From Sphingomonas bacterium (GTDB taxonomy: Bacteria > Pseudomonadota > Alphaproteobacteria > Sphingomonadales > Sphingomonadaceae), in NCBI GenBank assembly GCA_026785965.1, contig JAJAYY010000063.1, positions 1 to 6,166 on the forward strand: DNA of 6,166 bases. The letters are read 5' to 3'. Below are positions 1 through 5,063 of the stretch, piece by piece. Both the position numbers and the translations under genes were made by a program. Numbering within the stretch: the first letter of the stretch is position 1; each line of letters begins with the position of its first letter. The notes under the pieces were generated by a model. It was not told where the DNA came from and made no database searches. It worked only from the letters and a program-made list of their open reading frames with translations.

Positions 1-11
1 AGCTGGCCGCG

Positions 12-575
12 TCAGGCGTAGATCACAGCTACTTCGACCCCGCGCGCAGCGGCTTGGGGCTTGGACACTGTCGCGACCTTGTATAGCCCGGCCGCCTTGC
101 TGTGGACCGGCGCGGTGTATGGCGCGGGGCGGCGCCACGGCGCAATGTCGAGCCGGATGCCCTTGGCCGCCTTGGCCTCATCGAAATATTTGCCCCACGG
201 CCACGCCGCGATCGCGAGGTGCGGCTTGGTCCCCTTGGGGCTGACCCCCATCTGCTCCGATCCGCGCCACGCGACCGGCCGCATATAAGCGTCGGTCATG
301 TCATTGGCCTTGAGCACGGCGATGCACGCGGCGTCGATTTCGGCGACGCTCCACGGCAGCTCGAAGCCGAGCAAGGCCGCCGAATTGCGCAGCCGCTGGC
401 TATGCTCGCTGAGCTTGAAGATCGTGCCATTATAGGCGCGCTGGCCCTCGAACACCGACGACGCATAATGCATCGCATGGGTCAGGATGTGGACCGTCGC
501 CGAGCGCCACTCGACGAGTTCGCCGTCCATCCAGATCCACCCGTCGCGATCGTCAAAGGTGCGCGTTTCGGCCAT
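12..575 (-). CDS. ilvE: Branched-chain amino acid aminotransferase, truncated by in-frame TGA
   Basis: PLP-dependent fold-type IV aminotransferase that interconverts branched-chain 2-oxo acids and Leu/Ile/Val with glutamate, in the cytoplasm. The N-terminus (WIWMDGELV at 13-21), HYASSVFEGQRAY (36-48), RPVAWRGSEQMGVS (99-112) and PVHSKAAGLY (156-165) are family hallmarks; K160 should be the PLP Schiff-base lysine. The ATG at 573-575 has a GGAG (complement of 581-584) 5 nt upstream. The frame ends after only 187 residues, whereas the family is about 300-360, so the C-terminal half with the E-x-x-GAN region and the rest of the PLP pocket is missing. The TGA at 12-14 lies where homologues usually have Trp before R-G, and the next codons read R-G-Q-L up to the window edge. 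It is therefore a probable nonsense-mutated gene, a sequencing error near a contig end, or a recoded stop. It is last in the visible array, 30 nt after proC. Identity is secure; functionality is not. Confidence 0.85.
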   Translation of the reverse strand: MAETRTFDDRDGWIWMDGELVEWRSATVHILTHAMHYASSVFEGQRAYNGTIFKLSEHSQRLRNSAALLGFELPWSVAEIDAACIAVLKANDMTDAYMRPVAWRGSEQMGVSPKGTKPHLAIAAWPWGKYFDEAKAAKGIRLDIAPWRRPAPYTAPVHSKAAGLYKVATVSKPQAAARGVEVAVIYA

Positions 576-605
576 TCATTCTCCGCTGTGAAGTCGAGGC
601 GTGGC

Positions 606-1436
606 CTAGGCCAGCGGCGGCGCTGAATCAACCGCGGCGGCGGCGGCAAGGTCGCGCCCGCGGGCAATCGCGGCGGCGAGCATGCGATCGACCAGCCGCT
701 GCAGCCCGTCATCGGCATCGAGCACCGCAAGCCCTTGCTCGGTGGTTCCGGCGGGGCTCGCGACGCGCCGCGCGATTGCCCCCATCTCTTCCTTGGTGGC
801 GGTCGCCATCGCGGCGGTGCCGACCAGGGTCTGGACCGCGACCCGATACGCCAGCCGCGGCTCGAGCCCGAGCCCCTCCCCGCCTTGCGCCAGCGCGGCT
901 GCAAACCGTGCGACATAGGCCGGCCCCGATCCCGCGACCGCACCGATCGCTGAAAACGCTGCTTCGTCGTCGCACCACGGCGCGAGGCCAAGCGCAGCCA
1001 TCAGCGCCTCGATCTGCGCGCGCGCCGCGGCGTCGGCATCCTCGCAATACAGCGCGGTCACCCCCTCCCGTGGGGCAACCGGCAGATTGGGCATCGCGCG
1101 CAAAATCGCGCGCGCCGCGGGAAAGCGCTGGCGCAAGGTCGCGGCGGTGACCCCGGCGAGCAACGACACCAGGATCGTGTCTGCGCCGACGCGGGGGGCG
1201 AGATCCGCTACGACGTGATCGAGCTTCTGTGGCTTGACCCCGAGCATCACAAAGCGTGGCGCCTCGCCCGCTGGCAGCGCGGTCACGGTCCGCACCCCGG
1301 CGACCATCGTCCCACTCGGGCGGATGACGGTGACCGGCGACAGGTCGATCGCGGCGGCGCGCCACCCGTCGACCATTGCACCCGCCATATTGCCGCACCC
1401 GATCAGCCACGCTGGCGCTGGAAACGCTGGCGTCAT
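606..1436 (-). CDS. proC: Pyrroline-5-carboxylate reductase
   Basis: This enzyme catalyses the last step of proline synthesis, NAD(P)H-dependent reduction of 1-pyrroline-5-carboxylate to L-proline, in the cytoplasm. The 276-aa length is normal for ProC. Visible signatures are the Rossmann nucleotide-binding loop LIGCGNMAGAM (11-21), VKPQ (68-71), RAMPNLP (113-119), the substrate-site GSGPAYV (169-175) and VASPAGTTEQGL (225-236). The last matches the ProC signature SPGGTT, with Ala in place of the first Gly. The start is the ATG at 1434-1436, 21 nt after the ybjN stop; the upstream purine-rich stretch (GAGCGGG) is a weak ribosome binding site, so coupling to ybjN is likely. The C-terminus is Ala-rich and ends at TAG (606-608). 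No defect is visible. Placement between ybjN and ilvE groups two amino-acid biosynthesis genes at the distal end of the array. Confidence 0.96.
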   Translation of the reverse strand: MTPAFPAPAWLIGCGNMAGAMVDGWRAAAIDLSPVTVIRPSGTMVAGVRTVTALPAGEAPRFVMLGVKPQKLDHVVADLAPRVGADTILVSLLAGVTAATLRQRFPAARAILRAMPNLPVAPREGVTALYCEDADAAARAQIEALMAALGLAPWCDDEAAFSAIGAVAGSGPAYVARFAAALAQGGEGLGLEPRLAYRVAVQTLVGTAAMATATKEEMGAIARRVASPAGTTEQGLAVLDADDGLQRLVDRMLAAAIARGRDLAAAAAVDSAPPLA

Positions 1437-1457
1437 GACGGCCCGCTCATCGCCGCC

Positions 1458-1961
1458 TCACGCTTCGCCAGCGGTATCGATCAGCGCCGCCGAAATCGCT
1501 TCGCTCGGGGACTTGCCGCCCCACAGCACAAACTGGAATACCGGGTAGAAGCGCTCGCATTCCTCCATCGCCGCCTCGGCGATCGCCTCGGCCTGCTCGA
1601 ACGACAACCCGTCGCTCTCGCCGAGCAGCGCGGCATGGCGGAACACGATCAGCCCCGATCCCGACCACAATTCGAAATGACCGAGCCACAATTGCTCGTT
1701 GATCAGCCCGAGCGTCTCATAGATTGCGGCGCGCTTCTCATCGCCGGTCTTGATGTCGGGGAAAGCGAGGAACTGGAGCACCAGATCCTCGGGGCGCCAC
1801 ACCCCGCGCAATTCATATTGCGCCCAGCTGCCATTGGCCGAGGCGACGATCTCGCCCTCGCCCGATCGTTCGCAGGCCCAGCCGCGAGCCTCGAAATATT
1901 GCTCGAGGACCTCAATCGGCGCGCCGTCGTCGCGCTCGTCATTTTCCTGCGTCTCGGTCAG
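1458..1961 (-). CDS. YbjN domain-containing protein, probable CTG start
   Basis: YbjN-family protein (type III secretion chaperone-like fold), of unknown biochemical role; E. coli YbjN affects motility and stress phenotypes, but nothing here fixes a function. Typical stretches are IEVLEQYFEARGW (16-28), LRGVWRPEDLVLQFLAFPD (51-69), INEQLWLGHFELWSG (87-101) and ERFYPVFQFVLWGGKSP (136-152). No ATG, GTG or TTG occurs in frame before a TTG at 1809-1811, and starting there would delete about 50 residues that clearly belong to the domain. The frame is open back to a stop at 2010-2012. Its only sensible initiator is CTG at 1959-1961, giving (M)TETQENDE..., 167 aa. This CTG overlaps the ubiK stop as CTGA, and GGAG lies 7 nt upstream. 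Family identity is confident; the exact start is inferred. No signal peptide or membrane segment is visible, so it is probably cytoplasmic. Confidence 0.87.
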   Translation of the reverse strand: MTETQENDERDDGAPIEVLEQYFEARGWACERSGEGEIVASANGSWAQYELRGVWRPEDLVLQFLAFPDIKTGDEKRAAIYETLGLINEQLWLGHFELWSGSGLIVFRHAALLGESDGLSFEQAEAIAEAAMEECERFYPVFQFVLWGGKSPSEAISAALIDTAGEA

Positions 1962-2239
1962 CGCGCCGCTCCGCTCTTGGGCGCCTTGGCGCTTTTCTTG
2001 GCCGCCGCTTCAAGCGCCTCGACCCGCGTCCGCAACGCGTCATTGTCGTCGCGCGCGGCAGCCGCCATCGCCTTGACCGCGTCGAATTCCTCGCGGCTGA
2101 CCATGTCGATCCCGCCGACCCATTCGCGCATTTTCTCGCGCATCGATCCTTCGGCTTCGCGCCCCATCCCGGCAAAGGTGCCGGCGGCGCCGTTCATCAT
2201 CTTGACCAGATCATCGAACAAGCGGTTTTGCGATTGCAT
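1958..2239 (-). CDS. ubiK: Ubiquinone biosynthesis accessory factor UbiK (BMFP/YqiC family)
   Basis: Small 93-aa protein of the UbiK family. In Proteobacteria, UbiK binds UbiJ and lipid and assists the soluble complex that carries out the late ring-modifying steps of ubiquinone synthesis. Features: an N-terminal amphipathic helix QNRLFDDLVKMMNGAAG (4-20), a middle helix (30-44) and a C-terminal coiled-coil segment starting VSREEFDAVKAMA (47-59) and running through LRTRVEALEA (69-78), the usual UbiK layout. A Lys/Ala tail (80-93) follows. The ATG at 2237-2239 is chosen because GGAG (complement of 2246-2249) lies 6 nt upstream; the in-frame TTG four codons earlier has no comparable site and would overlap tspO. 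It begins 1 nt after the tspO stop (TGA-G-ATG), and its own stop overlaps the CTG of ybjN, so coupled translation is expected on both sides. Confidence 0.9.
   Translation of the reverse strand: MQSQNRLFDDLVKMMNGAAGTFAGMGREAEGSMREKMREWVGGIDMVSREEFDAVKAMAAAARDDNDALRTRVEALEAAAKKSAKAPKSGAAR
1969..1972 (-). promoter_or_regulatory. Ribosome binding site supporting the CTG start of ybjN
   Basis: GGAG on the minus strand, inside the end of ubiK, lies 7 nt (1962-1968) before the CTG at 1959-1961. Spacing is ideal for a Shine-Dalgarno sequence, and it decides the start because no ATG, GTG or TTG is available nearby. Confidence 0.7.
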
Positions 2240-2240
2240 C

Positions 2241-2774
2241 TCAGGCTCCAAATATCCCCAGCGGGGCGCGGTCGGCCCCCGGGTTGAGCCGGCCGGTCTC
2301 GTGATTGAGCGCGGTCGCCAGGCACAACCATAACAGATAGGGAATGAGCAGCGCTCCCGCCAGTGGGCGAATCTTCCAGAAGGCGATGATCGTCATCGTC
2401 ACCAGCACGTTCATGGCGAGGATGACGAGCAAGGCAGCCTCGATCATCCCGCCCCCGAAAAAGATCGGCGACCAGGCGAAGTTGAGCGCGAGCTGGGCAA
2501 TGAACAGCGTCAGCGCGACCCGCCGCTGCTTCGAGGCCGGCTCGTTGAGGATCGCGGCGAGCGCAATGCCCATCATCGTGTACAGCGTGGTCCACACCGC
2601 GCCGAATGCCCAGCCCGGCGGCTGGAACGACGGCTTGGCCAGCGGGGCATACCAATTGTTGGCAAAGCCGCTGTTCGAGATGATCCCAACCAGCGATCCG
2701 ATCACCACCAACACCGGCACCGCGATCAGCGCCTTGCGCCACAGCCCGCGGTCATCATGCTTCGTTTCGGTCAT
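2241..2774 (-). CDS. tspO: TspO/MBR family tryptophan-rich membrane protein
   Basis: Integral membrane protein of the TspO/MBR (translocator protein) family, 177 aa, with five expected helices at about 13-33, 56-75, 86-106, 111-132 and 137-157. Bacterial TspO binds porphyrins and has been tied to tetrapyrrole turnover, oxygen/redox signalling and stress; the exact reaction is unsettled. Family features are NNWYAPLAKPSFQPPGWAFGAVW (39-61), LYTMMGIA (64-71), LALNFAWSPIFFG (95-107) and the closing ALNHETGRLNP (155-165). In that last motif the Trp usual before R-x-N is Gly here (G161). The ATG at 2772-2774 overlaps the tlyA stop as ATGA, with AAGGA (complement of 2781-2785) 6 nt upstream. The frame stays open to 3062, but that extension is antisense-like noise inside tlyA and has no family resemblance. 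Adjacent ubiK suggests a shared respiratory or membrane context, which is inference. Confidence 0.92.
   Translation of the reverse strand: MTETKHDDRGLWRKALIAVPVLVVIGSLVGIISNSGFANNWYAPLAKPSFQPPGWAFGAVWTTLYTMMGIALAAILNEPASKQRRVALTLFIAQLALNFAWSPIFFGGGMIEAALLVILAMNVLVTMTIIAFWKIRPLAGALLIPYLLWLCLATALNHETGRLNPGADRAPLGIFGA
2246..2249 (-). promoter_or_regulatory. Ribosome binding site fixing the ubiK start
   Basis: GGAG on the minus strand, within the last codons of tspO, is 6 nt before the ATG at 2237-2239. It selects this ATG over the in-frame TTG at 2249-2251, which overlaps the motif itself. Confidence 0.7.
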
Positions 2775-3511
2775 ATCTGGTCCTTGATTGCGCCGAGCAG
2801 GAACTCGACATTGCCTTCGGGCCCGGTGATCGGGCTTCGTTCCACGCCCATAACTATCCATCCCTGCGAAGCGATCCATGTCGCCGCCGCTTCGCACACG
2901 CGCTGGTGGACGATCGGGTCGCGCACCACCCCGCCCTTGCCCACTTCCGCGCGCCCAGCCTCGAATTGCGGCTTGACCAGCGCCACCAGCCTGGCTCCCG
3001 GCCGCGCCAGCCCAAGCGCCGCGGCGAGCACCTTCGACAGCGCGATGAAGCTCGCGTCGCACACGATGATATCGATCGGCTCGGGGACGATGGCGGAGGT
3101 CAGCTCGCGCGCGTTGGTCTGTTCGTGAACGATCACCCGCTCGTCGCTTCTAAGCTTCCATGCCAGCTGGTTGGTGCCGACGTCGATCGCATAGACTTTG
3201 CGCGCCCCTCGGGTGAGCAATACGTCGGTGAACCCCCCGGTCGACGATCCAACATCAAGCGCCACCGCGCCCGTCACGTCGAACCCGAAATGCGTCAGCC
3301 CGTGGTCGAGCTTGACCCCGCCGCGCGACACCCACGGATGGTCGCGCCCCTTGACGCTCAGCACCGCTTCCTCGGCCAGCAGGTCGCCCGCCTTGGCCAC
3401 CCGCCGATCGCCGACGAACACATTGCCCGCCAGGATCAGCGCCTGCGCCCGGGTCCGGCTTTCGGCAAGCCCCTGCGCGACCAGCGCCAGGTCGGCCCGA
3501 AGCTTAGCCAC
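2771..3511 (-). CDS. tlyA: TlyA family rRNA (cytidine-2'-O)-methyltransferase
   Basis: TlyA-type SAM-dependent 2'-O-methyltransferase. In mycobacteria it modifies C1409 of 16S and C1920 of 23S rRNA, and loss gives capreomycin resistance; short TlyA forms elsewhere modify only 23S rRNA. The 246-aa product has an N-terminal S4 RNA-binding domain (about 3-60, with RADLALVAQGLAESRTRAQ at 5-23) and an FtsJ-like methyltransferase domain with the SAM loop ALDVGSSTGGF (84-94). The catalytic K-D-K-E tetrad is visible as K67 (SRGGVKLDH), D152 (CDASF), K180 (VKPQFE) and E236 (GNVEF). The start is GTG at 3509-3511, preceded by AAGGGGG; an ATG two bases upstream is out of frame. The 41-nt gap to the upstream EEP gene is the largest in the array and holds the short repeat. 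The old name 'hemolysin' should not be taken as a toxin call. Confidence 0.95.
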   Translation of the reverse strand: MAKLRADLALVAQGLAESRTRAQALILAGNVFVGDRRVAKAGDLLAEEAVLSVKGRDHPWVSRGGVKLDHGLTHFGFDVTGAVALDVGSSTGGFTDVLLTRGARKVYAIDVGTNQLAWKLRSDERVIVHEQTNARELTSAIVPEPIDIIVCDASFIALSKVLAAALGLARPGARLVALVKPQFEAGRAEVGKGGVVRDPIVHQRVCEAAATWIASQGWIVMGVERSPITGPEGNVEFLLGAIKDQI

Positions 3512-3518
3512 ATCGCCC

Positions 3519-3542
3519 CCTTCGCGTCTTCGCGCCTTCGCG
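3519..3542 (-). repeat. Three tandem 8-bp units in the EEP-tlyA gap
   Basis: On the minus strand the unit CGCGAAGR occurs three times in a row (CGCGAAGG, CGCGAAGA, CGCGAAGG), flanked on the 5' side by GGTTCA. The last unit's AAGG merges into AAGGGGG, the ribosome binding site of tlyA. Similar short 'TTCACGCGAAGGCGCGAAG' strings are, from memory, scattered between genes of sphingomonads and other proteobacteria. Membership in such a family is inference; the triple repeat itself is read directly. Confidence 0.7.
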
Positions 3543-3552
3543 TGAACCCTTC

Positions 3553-4644
3553 TTATTCGCCACGATCTTCGGCCTTCTTTTCCTGCTTGCCCTCGACCAG
3601 TTCCTCGGTCGCCTCGGACTCGATTGCGGGCGAGGCGTTGGGGGCGACCTTGCGATCCTCCGCATGCTCGGTCAGGCAGAGCTCGAAATAGATCGGGAAA
3701 TGGTCCGATCCGATCTCGCCGAGCCGGTCGATCGCGATCACCTCCCAGTGCGGGCTGACGAACAGATGGTCGAGCGGCCAGCGCAGCAACGGATAATGCG
3801 CGTTGAAGGTCGGGTAGAAACCACGCCCGACCCGCGGGTCGCCCATTCCTGCGACCTTCTTGAATAAGCGCGAGGTGTGCGACCAGGCGACATCGTTCAG
3901 ATCGCCAATGACGATCGCCGCGCGGCCCGCATTGCGCACCTTGCGCCCGGTCGCGACCAGTTCGGCATCACGCTCGCCGCTGTCGTCGCCCGGCCACGGC
4001 GGCTCGGGGTGGAGCGCATGGAGGATGATGTGCTGGCCGCCGCGCAGGCGCAGCAAGACGTCGGCCGAGGGCACGCCGGGCTGGAGCAAATGCTCGATCC
4101 GGCCGACCATCGGCAGCCGCGACATCAGGATCATCCCGTAAGTGTTGGGTACGGGCTCGCTCAGCCGGTAAGGATAGTCGCGCGCCAGCGGCGCCACCGC
4201 TTTGGCCCATTCGATGCCCGGCTCAAGCAGGAGCAGCACATCGGGGCGGCGCTCGGCGACCAGCTTGAGCAGCGGCGCATAATCGTGGTTGGTGAGCAGG
4301 ACATTGGCGTTGAGCAACGACAGGCGGCGCTCGGGCGGGCAACTCGCGGCACTGGCCACCTCCTTGGGGTATAGCGGCAGATAAGCGAGGAAATGCAGCA
4401 CCTGCCAGGTCAGCGCGGCGGCGACTCCGGCGAGCAATGCCCAGAAGCGCCGGCTGCGCTCGAACCGCGCCAGCAGCAGCGCCGCGCCGACAATCACCAG
4501 CAGCGCGGCGACCTGGAGACGCGGATAGTCCCACTGCCGCACCCACCACCGGTCGGTGCTCCACAACGGAACAAACGCCAATATGATCAGCAGCAGCGCC
4601 AGTCCCGCGACCAGGCGCCGGCCCCACAGCCTCGCCTTGCTCAT
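3553..4644 (-). CDS. Membrane-anchored endonuclease/exonuclease/phosphatase (EEP) family protein
   Basis: The N-terminal third is hydrophobic, with three likely transmembrane helices at about 12-29, 43-60 and 66-88. A metal-dependent EEP domain (about 107-325) follows. Visible EEP landmarks are N112/N114 (LLNANVLL), the Mg-binding E141 (LLLLEPG), H209/H212 (ILHALHPEP), GDLND (247-251), LDHLF (291-295) and the C-terminal catalytic SDHFP (313-317). The active site is therefore complete. This arrangement resembles YafD-like EEP proteins, whose substrates (nucleic acid, phosphoinositide or other phosphodiester) are not established. With three helices the catalytic domain may lie in the periplasm, which is inference. 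Residues 329-363 form a charged Glu/Lys tail absent from the EEP core. The ATG at 4642-4644 overlaps the upstream stop as ATGA with only a weak GGGG before it, so it probably depends on coupling to the 140-aa membrane protein. Length is 363 aa. Confidence 0.9.
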   Translation of the reverse strand: MSKARLWGRRLVAGLALLLIILAFVPLWSTDRWWVRQWDYPRLQVAALLVIVGAALLLARFERSRRFWALLAGVAAALTWQVLHFLAYLPLYPKEVASAASCPPERRLSLLNANVLLTNHDYAPLLKLVAERRPDVLLLLEPGIEWAKAVAPLARDYPYRLSEPVPNTYGMILMSRLPMVGRIEHLLQPGVPSADVLLRLRGGQHIILHALHPEPPWPGDDSGERDAELVATGRKVRNAGRAAIVIGDLNDVAWSHTSRLFKKVAGMGDPRVGRGFYPTFNAHYPLLRWPLDHLFVSPHWEVIAIDRLGEIGSDHFPIYFELCLTEHAEDRKVAPNASPAIESEATEELVEGKQEKKAEDRGE

Positions 4645-5063
4645 GCCGACCCCATCGCCGACCAGCCGACCAGCAGGTCAAGATGGCGGCCGAGTTCGGC
4701 GACGCTCGGGTCGCCATTCAGCGGCGCCCCGACCGAACGCAGGTCGCTGCCGCGCATCGCGCCCCAGAAGCGCGTCACCAGCCCGTCGATTTCGGGCCGG
4801 TCGACCGCGATCAGGCTTTCCAGCCGGTCGTCGGGCAGCGGGGTCAGCGGGTGATGGTAGAAAGCGCGCAATTCCTGCCACAAGAAGCGCGCCGTGGTTG
4901 GAGAAACTGCGGCGCGCAGCATCAGCCGTTCGAACTCGGCGCCGTCGATCGAACGGCGGGTCCGCGCCAGCCGCTGCTGCCGCGCCCGCGCAATCGGCAT
5001 CGTCGCGAAGAACAGGCCGAGCAACGCCAGCACGCCGGCGATAAGCCAATGGCCAAGGCTCAG
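4641..5063 (-). CDS. Hypothetical single-pass membrane protein, probable CTG start
   Basis: I do not recognise this protein. With a CTG start at 5061-5063 it is 140 aa: a hydrophobic segment [19 protein letters not shown] (2-20), then TMPIA and the basic run [12 protein letters not shown] (26-37), then a soluble region rich in aromatic and acidic residues ([13 protein letters not shown] about 60-72, [10 protein letters not shown] about 95-104). The positive-inside rule puts the C-terminal domain in the cytoplasm. The first conventional start, GTG at 5031-5033, would cut the membrane helix to about 12 residues and has no ribosome binding site. The CTG has GGGAG 7 nt upstream and forms a CTGA overlap with the dxs stop. 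Its own stop overlaps the EEP start as ATGA. That coupling suggests stoichiometric production with the membrane-bound EEP protein and a possible physical partnership, which is inference. Reality of the gene is supported by the tight fit between neighbours. Confidence 0.75.
   Translation of the reverse strand: MSLGHWLIAGVLALLGLFFATMPIARARQQRLARTRRSIDGAEFERLMLRAAVSPTTARFLWQELRAFYHHPLTPLPDDRLESLIAVDRPEIDGLVTRFWGAMRGSDLRSVGAPLNGDPSVAELGRHLDLLVGWSAMGSA

Noticed and set aside
576..605. Terminator or attenuator between proC and ilvE
   Set aside because: Only 30 nt, with no hairpin plus T run; it holds the ilvE ribosome binding site (GGAG).
102..626. Plus-strand open frame of 174 codons opposite ilvE
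   Set aside because: Shadow of the real aminotransferase frame; Arg-rich product and no family resemblance.
2249..2251. TTG as the ubiK start
   Set aside because: It lies within the ribosome binding site for the ATG four codons later and overlaps the tspO coding end.
1215..2333. Long plus-strand open frame of 372 codons
   Set aside because: It is antisense to proC, ybjN, ubiK and the end of tspO, all well supported. Its product is Arg/Ala/Pro-rich low-complexity sequence typical of GC-rich antisense frames.
2775..3062. N-terminal extension of the tspO frame into tlyA
   Set aside because: The extension reads Gly/Ala/Arg-rich nonsense in the tlyA coding region. The ATG at 2772-2774 has a good ribosome binding site and an ATGA overlap, and gives a normal TspO length.
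3511..3513. ATG just before the tlyA GTG as a start
   Set aside because: It is out of frame with the TlyA protein, so the GTG two bases downstream is used.
3512..3552. Terminator or promoter in the gap before tlyA
   Set aside because: There is no stable stem-loop followed by a T run on the minus strand, and no convincing -35/-10 pair. The near-palindrome TTCGCGTGAA is too short to count.
2906..3691. Plus-strand open frame of 261 codons
   Set aside because: Antisense to tlyA, whose S4 domain and catalytic tetrad are intact; the product has no recognisable domain.
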